From: Heyndrickxia oleronia
GTDB taxonomy: Bacteria; Bacillota; Bacilli; Bacillales; Bacillaceae_C
Direction of reading: 5' to 3'
Assembly (NCBI RefSeq): GCF_017809215.1
Contig: NZ_CP065424.1
Location: 176,001-240,000, forward strand
DNA: 64,000 nucleotides
Made by a program: the position numbers and the translations under genes. The notes under the pieces were generated by a model. It did no database searches and had not been told where the DNA came from. It worked only from the letters and a program-made list of their open reading frames with translations. Positions 17,595-26,347 of this stretch are shown in pieces (the first letter of the stretch is position 1; each line of letters begins with the position of its first letter).

Positions 17595-18547
17595 TCAGGC
17601 TTGATTTATGTTCATTACAGCAGGAAGAATGAGTTCATTAAATAAACGAAATGGTCGAGAAGAGTCCTCGAAGATAGTTCCTGTGAATACTGTTATTAAT
17701 TGATAATCGGGGACGATAATGATATTGTTTCCACCGTAGCCTTGTGCATAGTAAACCTTAGGGATATCAACTTTTCCTGATAATACCCACCAATGATAAC
17801 CATAGGAATTTAGTCTAGCTGTTGTAGAATCTTTAACCCAGCTTTCTGGTAGGATCTGTTTGGAAAACCAATTCCCATTGTTTAAATACAAATATCCAAT
17901 TTTCAGCATATCAATAGTTTGCATGGCTAAACCAAATCCGCCGTTTGAAATTCCTTGTGCATCCGAAGGCCACCTGTAATCTTTTATATCTAAAGGTCCA
18001 AATAAAAACTTTTGTGCAAATGTACTAACGTCCATTCCACTTGTTTTACTTAAAATGGCACTTAGTAAGTGGGAGTAGCCGCAGCAATAATTCATGGCAA
18101 TGCCTGGTTGTTGTTCCATAGGGCGCTCAAGTATGTAGCGCACCCAATTCTTACTGCTTTCCATTTCTTTATTACTTGTCCATCGTAATCCTGCCGTCAT
18201 AGTTAACAAGTGAAAGACCGTAATTTCTAATTTTCTTTTATCCACACCAGGTCTTCTAAGTTCTGGGAAGTAGTGTACAATTGGAACATGAACACTTTTA
18301 ATTAACCCTTAATTAAAGCAATTCCAATGAGCGCTGATAACACACTTTTGGTTACAGAATTTATTTTATGTTGTTTAACTCTCATTTTGTTATTTCTAAA
18401 GTATTTATAGACTAACGCACTATCTTGAAGAATAAGACAACTATCAACATTATCCTTTTTAATCTTTTTATCAAATTCGTTTAATAATAGTTCATTCATA
18501 TAATTAATTTTAGGACTGGCTACATCCAAATCAGTAAATAGATTCAA
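17595..18547 (-). pseudogene. Frameshifted serine hydrolase (class C beta-lactamase family)
   Basis: Read on the minus strand, a TTG-started frame from 18547 carries the active-site motif SVTK and ends GIALIKG at 18302. The continuation GLIKSVHVPIVHYFPEL in another frame leads into ITVFHLLTMTAGL and on to 17595. Loss of one T in the GGTTAATT sequence near 18303 would explain the break. The rest of the fold is recognisable (HLLSAI, GGFGLAM, YGYHWWV, YAQGYGGN). A related intact gene lies at 33895-34959. The second half lacks its own SxxK serine, so neither fragment should be active. Confidence 0.85.
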
Positions 18548-19020
18548 TAAAGATCCCCCTTTTTTATTGTTAAACTAAACTACCCCGTAGTGGAACAAAA
18601 AAAGTCATCATAGCGAACTCAACTATTTTAATTCTTGCATCCATTAGCATAATAAGAAATTACTTTGCTTTGATTTTTTTGTCAAAAAAATAATACCTAA
18701 TGAAACTCCTAATGCTGCTGGGAATTCTATAAAGATATTTAAATTATGTTTAAAAAATTGAATTTAATATTAAATATTAAACCTGCAATTAAGAGAACCA
18801 AAAAATACTAGAGAAACTTATATAATCGTTTCATTATTTATCTTCTTAAGCAAAACTTCTCATATATATGTTCTATAAATAATGTAAGTAATCCTTCTTA
18901 AAGTAAACAGCCCTGGTAGCCATCCATGAATCAAATACTCAAAGCTTTTCACCACAAAGAATGAATGTAGAATTTTTGTGGCCATACCTAAGCTTAATAT
19001 CTAGTTATTATTGTTTATTT
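18548..19020. other. AT-rich intergenic stretch with a faint membrane-protein ghost
   Basis: No intact gene. On the minus strand around 18655-18725 the sequence reads FPAALGVSLGIIFLTKKSKQ before stopping, which looks like the tail of a lost small membrane protein. The remainder is AT-rich with nothing I can support. Confidence 0.35.
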
Positions 19021-19100
19021 TTTATTCAACTAAAGGGGGAGTGAATCGAGAAGGATAACGCATTTTTGTTTCAGATATTAAGCTAACGGGACAAGTTAGT
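19021..19100 (+). repeat. Short interspersed repeat, copy b (two pieces)
   Basis: TTTATTCAACTAAAGGGGGA at 19021-19040 and a second piece, GGATAACGCATTTTTGTTTC then AGCTAACGGGACAAGTTAG, up to 19100. Same family as the copy at 17481. Confidence 0.5.
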
Positions 19101-19226
19101 ATAAAAAGGAACTTCGTAAAATGATAAAGAATTAAAATATTTAGTTGTTCAGAAAAAAGGCTTTAACTATAGGTGTACTACTATCAATTACTTGAATAAG
19201 TAAAATTCATAGTAAATTCTTTTGGA

Positions 19227-20063
19227 TTGGAGTGGAGAACAATTAGTCAAACAAATTTATTAGTAAAGACTATATCTAGACTTGACGATATGCAGAAATT
19301 TATATCGATTGTGAGATTAAATCCAGATGGAAATAGAAAAGAGATTTTTTTAGATGTTTTTAAATTTGATGAAGAAGAATTAGAAATGATGCTATTTTTC
19401 GGGATGTTTAATTTAAATAATAATATTTGTTTACTTGAAAAACAATTAAATAAAATGCGAATGCTAGGTTTTGAAAATTTTATAAAAGAGGAACTTGTGC
19501 TTTTGCAAAAACAATACCCATCTAATAGAATAATACAGTTTGAGTTATTTATTTTAGACGAGGAGGATGACTTCGTTAAATCAAAACTTGGTGGAGTATC
19601 TGCATTTACCAATTGGGATGGAAAGATGTGTTTTACAGTTTTTCCAGAAGAAAATGTACGTAAAATGTTAAAGTCTGTTATTACACACGAATATCATCAC
19701 CACTGGAGAATAAGTGCTTTAGAAATTAATGAAGCAAACCAGACTTTACTTGACCGAATGATATTAGAAGGTTTAGCGGAGCACTTTATTCGTTTAAAAT
19801 TGGGTGAAAAATATTTGGGTCCTTTTAAAGATGCATTATCCGAAATTCAAGCTAAGAATCTATGGGAGAGCCATTATATACAACATATAAACGATAAAGG
19901 TACATCAACTGATGTATTTATGTTTGGTAATGAAGAAGAAGGAATACCTTTTTGGGGCGGTTATGCATTAGGATACTATTTGGTGAAGTGGTACCTTGAT
20001 AATAACAAAGATATTTCTATTGAAGAATTAACCGTGTCACCTTCATATTTGTTTATAGAATAG
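19227..20063 (+). CDS. DUF2268-type putative zinc metalloprotease
   Basis: 278 residues. The second half holds VSAFTNW and the HExxH zinc motif in VITHEYHHHWR, followed about 30 residues on by ILEGLAEHF, whose Glu would be the third ligand. This matches the DUF2268 putative zinc-dependent protease family (YjaZ-like). No signal peptide is seen, so it is likely cytoplasmic. The start is a TTG with a weak GGATTGGAG region upstream, so the exact N-terminus is uncertain. A lipoprotein of the same family lies at 23256-24275. Substrate unknown. Confidence 0.75.
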   Translation: MEWRTISQTNLLVKTISRLDDMQKFISIVRLNPDGNRKEIFLDVFKFDEEELEMMLFFGMFNLNNNICLLEKQLNKMRMLGFENFIKEELVLLQKQYPSNRIIQFELFILDEEDDFVKSKLGGVSAFTNWDGKMCFTVFPEENVRKMLKSVITHEYHHHWRISALEINEANQTLLDRMILEGLAEHFIRLKLGEKYLGPFKDALSEIQAKNLWESHYIQHINDKGTSTDVFMFGNEEEGIPFWGGYALGYYLVKWYLDNNKDISIEELTVSPSYLFIE

Positions 20064-20149
20064 TTTACTTTTTGCTAAAAGGGAGTGTTAATTGAAGATG
20101 AATTGACCTTCAATTGTTAAATTCGGTTCTAAATATTGGGAAGAAGTTC

Positions 20150-20202
20150 AAGATTAACGCTTTTTTTTGTTGAAGTTACTAACCTGAAGGGGCAGTTTAG
20201 TG
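20150..20202 (+). repeat. Short interspersed repeat, copy c
   Basis: GATTAACGCTTTTTTTTGTT followed by CTAACCTGAAGGGGCAGTTT. It overlaps the open 5' extension of the next reading frame, which argues that the true gene starts after it. Confidence 0.5.
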
Positions 20203-20279
20203 AAAGACGATTGGAATATTTAAACAGGAGTTTTAACTTTTTTGGAGAATATTTTCTATTAAATATTTACAATGGAGGG

Positions 20280-20789
20280 ATTAAAATTAAGACTAAAAAT
20301 AACTGGTTAGGTTTTGGTTCTTTATTTCTTCTGGTTTTAGGGATAATTAGCTTATTCATTGCAAATTCAGTCCATAAAAATTATGGAATATCCCGTAATA
20401 ATCTGCTCAATATGATAGAAGTTAACAATCTTTCTACACAACAAATTGATAAGATTGGTAATGCTGTAAAAGAAATAAATAATAGATTTCATACCGATGA
20501 ATATATAGCTATATACACAAGTAAGGACAATAAATTTAGTAAGGTACCTAATTATTCATTTCCTAGCAAAGCTCAATTAAAGGATAATTTATTAACTAGA
20601 GTTGCATATCCAATTGAAAGGTATAATGGAAAGAACTTTTTTGTTGTACATCAGTATTTTCCTGATTGGTATTATTTGTTTCCAATTTCCCTATTTAGTC
20701 TATCAGCTATTTTCTTAATCATTTGGACTGTATTCCAAGTGAAACTAATCTTTAACCATATTAAAAATATTAAACTGATCTTTAAATAA
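20280..20789 (+). CDS. Two-helix membrane protein, unknown; start uncertain
   Basis: The frame is open from 20136, but its first part overlaps an interspersed repeat and has no ribosome binding site. GGAGGG at 20274-20279 is followed by in-frame ATT codons at 20280 and 20286 but no ATG, GTG or TTG, so either a rare ATT start is used or the start codon is lost. The protein has a membrane helix (LGFGSLFLLVLGIISLFIAN), about 100 outer residues, and a second helix (LFPISLFSLSAIFLIIW). This is the outline of a sensor input module, but no kinase follows. Family not recognised; it may be a remnant. Confidence 0.45.
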   Translation: MKIKTKNNWLGFGSLFLLVLGIISLFIANSVHKNYGISRNNLLNMIEVNNLSTQQIDKIGNAVKEINNRFHTDEYIAIYTSKDNKFSKVPNYSFPSKAQLKDNLLTRVAYPIERYNGKNFFVVHQYFPDWYYLFPISLFSLSAIFLIIWTVFQVKLIFNHIKNIKLIFK

Positions 20790-20894
20790 TATATAATCTA
20801 ATGGAGCTGCTAAATTGCAGTTATTTTTTTTGAAGTAAAGTTTTATAAAAAAATGTAATTATAAAAAGGCCAGCTGTTTATTGTTTAATGTTTA

Positions 20895-21266
20895 ATGTTT
20901 AATAATCAGAAAGATAGAATTGCAATCATTGAAACAGGTGATGGTAAGTATTTTCTTCCTGGCGGAGGAATAGAAAATACTGAGACTCACGAAGAGTGTA
21001 TAAAAAGGGAAGCATTAGAAGAAATGGGGATGGAAATAGAAGTAGGTCATTTTATAGGATGTGCTCAAAGATATTTCTTTTCCACAAATGAATATAAGTA
21101 TTACCTTAGCGAAGGATATTTTTATCTATGCGAAATGGGAAAACAGGTAAGTGAACCAACAGAAGAGGATCACTTACTTATATGGGTTGAACCAATTCGA
21201 GCAGTAGGAAATTTATTTCATGAACATCAAATTTGGGCAGTTCATGAAGCGTTAAAATTGATTTAA
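20895..21266 (+). pseudogene. N-terminally truncated Nudix hydrolase
   Basis: The full Nudix box is present: GGGIENTE, seven residues, then REALEEMGM, so the Mg-binding catalytic helix is intact. The rest (YYLSEGYFYLCEMGKQVSEPTEEDH) is a well-preserved Nudix fold. But the reading frame begins at FNNQKDRIAII, while family members usually have about 20 more residues before this (typically RRAVYAVLF). The join is a triple GTTTAAT repeat at 20881-20901 with no ribosome binding site. I read it as a 5'-truncated gene. Confidence 0.65.
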
Positions 21267-21270
21267 ATTA

Positions 21271-21349
21271 TAGAGCTAACGTGGGCAAAAGTATAGATCA
21301 ACGGCTTTTTTTCTTTTCGACTAAAGGTGCAAGTTTGTTGAACAACAGT
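21271..21349 (+). repeat. Short interspersed repeat, copy d
   Basis: GAGCTAACGTGGGCAAA, then GATCAACGGC, TTTTTTTCTTTTCGACTAAA and GGTGCAAG. It lies directly after the Nudix fragment. Confidence 0.5.
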
Positions 21350-21369
21350 TTGACATTTGTATGCTATTA

Positions 21370-21903
21370 TTAAGCACCATAGTAATAAAACGTATGATAC
21401 AATACGGCAGCAAGACCAGCGAATTTCTGCGTTGTTGATTTTATTAAAATAGTATCCAATTCCGAGTTTTTGAACAAAGAAGTATTCAATTTAAGGGACA
21501 TCGAAACAGTGGCTACTAGGTCATTATCACATTTGAGGTAACCAGCACCTGTATAATCTTTTTCAAAAAAATAATCGTGGCTATCCAATCTAAATTGATA
21601 CGCTTTTTCAATTAGTTGAACTCTTTGAGAAACTATAGAAACGGTTTGCGAGGATAAATTGTCAGTTAATTTGTACTTAATGCCAGGAAACGCACAGTCT
21701 ATAGTATATAGTGGTTTTCCATACCCATTAGCTAATTTATAACTATAAGGAATACCACTTCGTAATGTGTTGTGGACGATACGTGCAAGGAATTTATGTT
21801 GCTGTTTTCTTATTTCGAATGCAACTTCTTTTTTTTCGTTTAGTATTGGTATTATTGTTGTAATATGCACCTTTTCAGGAACTTGATAAGTAAACTGTTC
21901 CAT
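21370..21903 (-). CDS. Tubby-like / LURP-one-like domain protein
   Basis: 177 residues, strand-rich and without signal peptide or membrane helix. The pattern (IPILNEKKEVAFEIRKQ, LARIVHNTLRSGIPYSYKL, YFFEKDYTGAGYLKC) resembles the tubby C-terminal-like proteins of Bacillus, whose function is not settled; assignment is from general appearance only. The start at 21903 (MEQFTYQVPEK) is preferred over 21933, because GGGAGGAA lies five bases before it inside the longer frame. It is convergent with the Nudix fragment. Confidence 0.5.
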   Translation of the reverse strand: MEQFTYQVPEKVHITTIIPILNEKKEVAFEIRKQQHKFLARIVHNTLRSGIPYSYKLANGYGKPLYTIDCAFPGIKYKLTDNLSSQTVSIVSQRVQLIEKAYQFRLDSHDYFFEKDYTGAGYLKCDNDLVATVSMSLKLNTSLFKNSELDTILIKSTTQKFAGLAAVLYHTFYYYGA

Positions 21904-22000
21904 TGTTTCCTCCCAGCCCAATCGATTCACCATTTATTATTATATATTAAAGTTCCTTTTAGGTAGACATTAATTAATAATCCGGTGTTTTAGTATAAAA

Positions 22001-22060
22001 ACAATTGAACGGCCTGTTTTGGCAATTCTTTTTTTAGTAAAGGGCCAGGATATTTGAATC
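22001..22060 (+). repeat. Short interspersed repeat, copy e
   Basis: CAATTGAACGGCCTGTTTTG and CTTTTTTTAGTAAAGGGCCA. Same family as copies a to d and f. Confidence 0.5.
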
Positions 22061-22099
22061 ACTTGTTGGAGAAATTATATGTTTGGGGAGTGACTATTG

Positions 22100-22423
22100 A
22101 TGTTAAAAGAAGTTTGTAAATGCAATTTTACAAGTTCATTTAAACTTGAGGCGGATTTTTCGGCTGACCCTATTTGGTGTAATATATGCGGTTGGAATCT
22201 TGATATAGAAGAATTTCCTTTATCCGATAATTTAATGAAAGAACTAATGGAATGGGTATTGGTATATGGTAATTGGATTGATTTAGAAACGGATTCATTA
22301 AAGGAAAATGGATTAAAGCTACAGGAAAATTACAATGAAAAAGGATTACAATTATGGAAAAAGGTAAAGAAAGAGTTAGGAGATAAAGGTCAAATTATAT
22401 TTGTTCCATCCGAACTATATTGA
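22100..22423 (+). CDS. Small cysteine-containing protein, unknown
   Basis: 107 residues from the ATG at 22100, which follows GGGGAG by nine bases. The N-terminus has C-K-C and, about 20 residues later, WCNICGW, a possible four-cysteine zinc site. The rest is helical and acidic (MKELMEWVLVYGNWIDLETD). I recognise it only as a conserved hypothetical type seen in Bacillus. It stands alone between two interspersed repeats. Confidence 0.6.
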   Translation: MLKEVCKCNFTSSFKLEADFSADPIWCNICGWNLDIEEFPLSDNLMKELMEWVLVYGNWIDLETDSLKENGLKLQENYNEKGLQLWKKVKKELGDKGQIIFVPSELY

Positions 22424-22455
22424 ATTTGTTCTTATTGAACGAAAGGGGGGGAGAT

Positions 22456-22511
22456 TTGATCAACAAGGTTAATCTGCTTTTTCTTATTGTACTAAAGGGC
22501 CATTTAATTTA
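22456..22511 (+). repeat. Short interspersed repeat, copy f
   Basis: GATCAACAAGGTTAATCTGC and TTTTTCTTATTGTACTAAAG followed by GGCCA. It is the most complete copy. Confidence 0.55.
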
Positions 22512-22556
22512 ATAATACAGGTTATTAAAGTATATAAATAGAATTATATTATGAGG

Positions 22557-22839
22557 CGAATCCTATCTTCTGAAATTCATCATCTCTATCTTGAAGAAAT
22601 AAATCCCCATCAATCACCAAAATATCTTTATTCTTATTGAGTATGCTGTTTCATTTATAGATTAGGATTTTACAAATCCAAGTATTGAAGTACTCATCAT
22701 TTTTTAGTGTATGTAATTTTTCATAAGCCGAAATGAAAGCATCCTGCATAGCATCAGCTAGATCCTCATCATTATTCAACAATCTACTTGCAGTCCGATA
22801 TAATACATCTTCATATTGCTTTACAAGCGAAACAAACAC
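22557..22839 (-). pseudogene. Fragment of an ECF sigma factor
   Basis: The minus-strand frame from GTG 22839 reads VKQYEDVLYRTASRLLNN and DLADAMQDAFISAYEKLH, a sigma-70 region 2, up to WICKILIYK at 22651, where TGA interrupts. The same frame continues NSILNKNKDILVIDGD until 22557, a normal region 2 to 4 linker, then ends without region 4. The N-terminus also lacks a ribosome binding site. Region 4 is needed for -35 recognition, so this is a dead gene. Confidence 0.7.
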
Positions 22840-23241
22840 TTGTCTTTTTGACTAATGTTTTTAATTATACCATTCAGCCCCCCTTTTACTGACTGGTTTG
22901 TTTTTCAATATATTAGATATATAAGAGTATCAATTAGTTGCATACATCGAATGAAATGACTTTATCTCAAGTTAGCATTTGTCTATTACTCTATGTCAAG
23001 CAGCCATATTAAAAATCACGGGTTCATTTTCTCTTTCGTTAAATTTCTATCAAGTGAAGCTCTGTTATATATGCAATTTCCAAATTTGATTTACAGTCTT
23101 ATTTTCTACTTTAAAAAGAAAAGAGTATCCCTTATTAAAGAGATGCCCCTTGGATCATGTGAACGGAAGGTTATTATAAACCATTTGTAATTTATGTTAA
23201 AATATTAGTGATTGATAATTTTGAAATTTCATTTTTATAAT
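22840..23241. other. Intergenic stretch without a supported gene
   Basis: AT-rich. An open frame at 22993-23190 has no ribosome binding site and low-complexity hydrophobic content. No terminator or promoter can be defended here. Confidence 0.4.
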
Positions 23242-23255
23242 AGGGGGTTTTAAAT

Positions 23256-24275
23256 ATTTATAGGCACTTAGTTTTAGTTTCCTTTATAATTATATGTTTA
23301 TTAACAGGTTGTATCGAAGAACGGACTTCAGCACCTAAAGATTCAACTATAACGGTTAAATCCTCTAACCATGTTGAAAACTCCCAAAGTTATACGATAA
23401 AAAATGCTACTCCAATTCATTTTAAGGTAGGAGAACAAGAGTTTCAAATTGTACCAGTTTTTAACCCTATCCTCGAATACATACAAAAAGTAAAAGAGAA
23501 TTTAGATCCAAACCATAAAGAATTATACATATCGACAGTTGTCGAACCTTTCCGAAAAGAAGCATTTGGCGAAAATGGTGCACATTGGTTAAAAGATAAA
23601 TATAATTTTGCAGCGCCTATAAATGTCGATCGACTGAATGAATCAATTCAATTATTGGATAAAAACTATGAACATTTTAGTCATTTAATAAAAGAAACGT
23701 TAGAAAAGTCCTCTAACCTTCTTCATGGTGGAAAGACAACCATATATTTATTCCCGTTTAATCCAGACCAGTATACTATCATAAGTCAAATGAGTGGAGT
23801 TACAGCATTTGCGACCTCTAACCAAATTATAGTTTTACAAATAGCTCCTCAAAAATATAAAGAGGAGATGCTCCAATACACCGTGGCACATGAATATCAC
23901 CATATTGTTTACTTTGAGGGCAAGAAAGATAAACAAAGAGATTTATTTGATTATATTTTATCTGAAGGTAAGGCTGACTCCTTTGCTACCTTGATCAACC
24001 CTGAGATAAACGTTCCATGGACAGATGAATTATCTTCAGATGTGGAACTAACAATTTGGGATTGGGCAAAAGATAAGAGGTATTCTTTTAATAATAACGA
24101 CTTAGCAGAGATGAATGCCGGAAACGGTGTTATTCCTAAATGGTCCGATTACAAAATTGGTTATCAAATTATGCAAGATTTTTTGCGGAAAAATCCTGAT
24201 ATTCCTATTAAAGAATGGACTTTTATGGACTCTGATGAAATTCTGAAGAGGAGTAGGTTTTCTCCTAATAGTTAA
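23256..24275 (+). CDS. DUF2268-type lipoprotein with no canonical start codon
   Basis: The frame is open from 23244 and encodes a full lipoprotein signal, YRHLVLVSFIIICLLTGC (lipobox LLTGC, Cys19 if ATT 23256 starts). A ~200-residue domain follows with SGVTAFAT, the HExxH motif VAHEYHHIVYF and ILSEGKADSF, the same zinc-protease outline as the gene at 19227. AGGGGG at 23242-23247 is correctly placed for a start at 23256, but the codon is ATT, and no ATG, GTG or TTG occurs in frame before 23655, well inside the protein. Either ATT is used or a start codon has mutated. Expected location is the outer face of the membrane. Confidence 0.6.
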   Translation: MYRHLVLVSFIIICLLTGCIEERTSAPKDSTITVKSSNHVENSQSYTIKNATPIHFKVGEQEFQIVPVFNPILEYIQKVKENLDPNHKELYISTVVEPFRKEAFGENGAHWLKDKYNFAAPINVDRLNESIQLLDKNYEHFSHLIKETLEKSSNLLHGGKTTIYLFPFNPDQYTIISQMSGVTAFATSNQIIVLQIAPQKYKEEMLQYTVAHEYHHIVYFEGKKDKQRDLFDYILSEGKADSFATLINPEINVPWTDELSSDVELTIWDWAKDKRYSFNNNDLAEMNAGNGVIPKWSDYKIGYQIMQDFLRKNPDIPIKEWTFMDSDEILKRSRFSPNS

Positions 24276-24410
24276 TTATTGTTTTAATGAAGGATTATGA
24301 TTTGATCCAAAATCAATTGACAAAATAACTATTATAACCAAGTTAAAGTTGTAGACACTGAAGAACCTATATAAAGTAGAGAGTAAACTTCCTTTATTAG
24401 TAAAAAAGCT

Positions 24411-24455
24411 AAAATGGTCCAGTAATTAATTTATAATTAGGTGGACCATTTTTTT
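24411..24455 (+). terminator. Terminator downstream of the DUF2268 lipoprotein
   Basis: AAAATGGTCCA (24411-24421) pairs with TGGACCATTTT (24442-24452) and runs into seven T. The rest of the gap 24276-24594 shows no gene. Confidence 0.75.
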
Positions 24456-24594
24456 ATTTATTTCATTTGTTACTTCTGCTTTTGGGATATCATCAATGAA
24501 CTCTCTTTACTTTTAAATGGGTGAACAGACATTTTTTGCTGATCAAAGCGTCCACTACTAGATCTTCATTGTTTAGAACTGTTAGTATTTGAAT

Positions 24595-25650
24595 TTATAC
24601 TGCATTCTCACTGTAATATTTTTTCTTAAACCAGAGTGCAACATTGACTAATGCAATCATTACTGGTACTTCCACTAAAGGACCAATTACTGCGGCAAAG
24701 GCAACTCCTGAATGTATTCCAAACACCCCAACAGCGACAGCGATAGCCAATTCAAAGTTATTACTTCCTGCTGTAAAAGCTAATGTAGTTGTTACTGGAT
24801 AATTGGTACCTAATTTTTTTCCTAAAAAGAAAGATACAAAGAACATGATAACGAAGTAAACAAGTAAAGGAATAGCAATTCTCACTACATCTAATGGCAA
24901 TGCAACAATCATATCTCCCTTTAAGGAGAACATCACAATAATAGTAAATAGTAGGGCGATTAAAGTAATTGGACTGATTTTAGGGATAAATACCTTCTCA
25001 TACCAATATCTCCCCTTTGCTTTCACTAATGTAAATCTTGTAATCATTCCTGCCACAAAAGGAATGCCTAGGTAAATAAATACTGATTTCGCTACCTCTC
25101 CAATGGTAATATCGATAATTGCACCTTGTAATCCGAACCACTCTGGAATTACTGTTACAAAGACATAAGCATAGATGGAAAAAAAGATGACTTGGAAAAT
25201 TGAGTTAAATGCAACTAACCCTGCAGCATAATCTGTATCCCCTTTGGCTAGATCATTCCAAACAATGACCATAGCAATACAGCGTGCCAATCCAATCATA
25301 ATAAGTCCTATCATGTATTCTGGCTTATCAGGTAAGAAAATGATGGCAAGAAAAAACATCAGAATCGGACCAATAATCCAGTTTTGAACAAGGGATAAAG
25401 CCAGAACCTTAATATTTTTAAACACTCGACCAATTTCCTCATAACGTACTTTGGCTAGCGGAGGATACATCATAAGTATTAACCCAATAGCTAACGGAAT
25501 AGATGTAGTTCCAATTTGAAACTTATTTAATCCATTGATCATTCCGGGAAATATGTAACCAAGTCCAATTCCTATAGCCATTGCAAGAAATATCCATAGT
25601 GTTAAATATCTATCAAGAAATGATAATCGTTTTTTTTCAGTATGACTCAT
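24595..25650 (-). CDS. acr3: Acr3-family arsenite efflux permease
   Basis: This exports arsenite (and probably antimonite) across the membrane. About ten hydrophobic segments, the conserved [13 protein letters not shown] with the essential Cys of Acr3 proteins, and [20 protein letters not shown] are all diagnostic; Bacillus genes of this type are often called arsB. I start it at 25650 (MSHTEKK), because GGAGGTG lies nine bases before it and forms the first codons of a longer frame from 25668. It follows arsR in one operon. Confidence 0.93.
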   Translation of the reverse strand: MSHTEKKRLSFLDRYLTLWIFLAMAIGIGLGYIFPGMINGLNKFQIGTTSIPLAIGLILMMYPPLAKVRYEEIGRVFKNIKVLALSLVQNWIIGPILMFFLAIIFLPDKPEYMIGLIMIGLARCIAMVIVWNDLAKGDTDYAAGLVAFNSIFQVIFFSIYAYVFVTVIPEWFGLQGAIIDITIGEVAKSVFIYLGIPFVAGMITRFTLVKAKGRYWYEKVFIPKISPITLIALLFTIIVMFSLKGDMIVALPLDVVRIAIPLLVYFVIMFFVSFFLGKKLGTNYPVTTTLAFTAGSNNFELAIAVAVGVFGIHSGVAFAAVIGPLVEVPVMIALVNVALWFKKKYYSENAV

Positions 25651-25674
25651 GTTTTTTGTCACCTCCATGTTTGA

Positions 25675-26022
25675 TTAACAACCGCAGCGGATGGTTGGAT
25701 TACTCTTATCAATTTGTTTAATGGTTTCTTCTTGGTCAGGTATTTGCGTCGTTACATAATTAATGAGGCGATAGAACTCACTACTTTTATTCAATGAATA
25801 ATAGATCCATTGCCCTTTTCGTGATTCTTTTACTAGATCAGAATCCTTTAATTTACGTAAATGTTGACTAATAGATGGTTGGGTCATATCGAAAACTTCC
25901 TGAAATTCACATACGCATAATTCGCGTTTCATTAATAAAGCAACCATTGTTAATCTTGTTTTATCACCAAGTAATTTAAGAACTTTTGATGTACGTTCAA
26001 TATCGGGTAATGTTTCTTGCAT
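25675..26022 (-). CDS. arsR: Arsenic-responsive repressor ArsR
   Basis: A 115-residue winged-helix repressor that leaves DNA on binding arsenite. The metal-binding ELCVCEF (Cys36, Cys38) sits at the start of the recognition region, followed by the helix-turn-helix TQPSISQHLRKLKDSDLV. A C-terminal CGC may add ligands. It is the first gene of arsR-acr3. Two candidate operators lie just upstream at 26044-26101, so the operon is probably autoregulated. Confidence 0.93.
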   Translation of the reverse strand: MQETLPDIERTSKVLKLLGDKTRLTMVALLMKRELCVCEFQEVFDMTQPSISQHLRKLKDSDLVKESRKGQWIYYSLNKSSEFYRLINYVTTQIPDQEETIKQIDKSNPTIRCGC

Positions 26023-26043
26023 TTGAGCACCTCTTATATAGAT

Positions 26044-26101
26044 ATATAATTATTTGCTTATATATGATTCAATTAATAAATATATAACTATTTACTTATA
26101 T
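26044..26101. promoter_or_regulatory. Paired ArsR operator candidates
   Basis: Two perfect 6-8-6 dyads share ATATAA-N8-TTATAT: 26044-26063 and 26082-26101. Within a longer direct repeat they differ at only a few bases, and the centres are 38 bp apart. They lie between arsR and the divergent lipoprotein gene. Confidence 0.65.
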
Positions 26102-26347
26102 AAGCAAGGGGAGTCATTCAATCATTTTTTTTTCTAATTAGTGTATGCACTGATAAAGTTATAAATCACCATACTTTTTATCCTCCTGTTTTCAATAAAG
26201 TAGAGTCTAATCTCTTGATGCATAAATTATTATGTTTGAGCAGCATTTTGTTTACCTATATAGGATTAGGGGAAAATTAATAATATTGTTATTTCCATTA
26301 CATAAGAGGCGAGATTCATTCAATCAAATGTTTTAGGAGGAATAATT

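Noticed and set aside
17481..22511. The interspersed repeats as a CRISPR array
   Set aside because: Copies are about 0.5-2 kb apart, variable in length and separated by genes; spacing is irregular.
22993..23190. A 65-codon open frame
   Set aside because: No ribosome binding site, low-complexity sequence, unrelated to any family I know, and next to pseudogenes.
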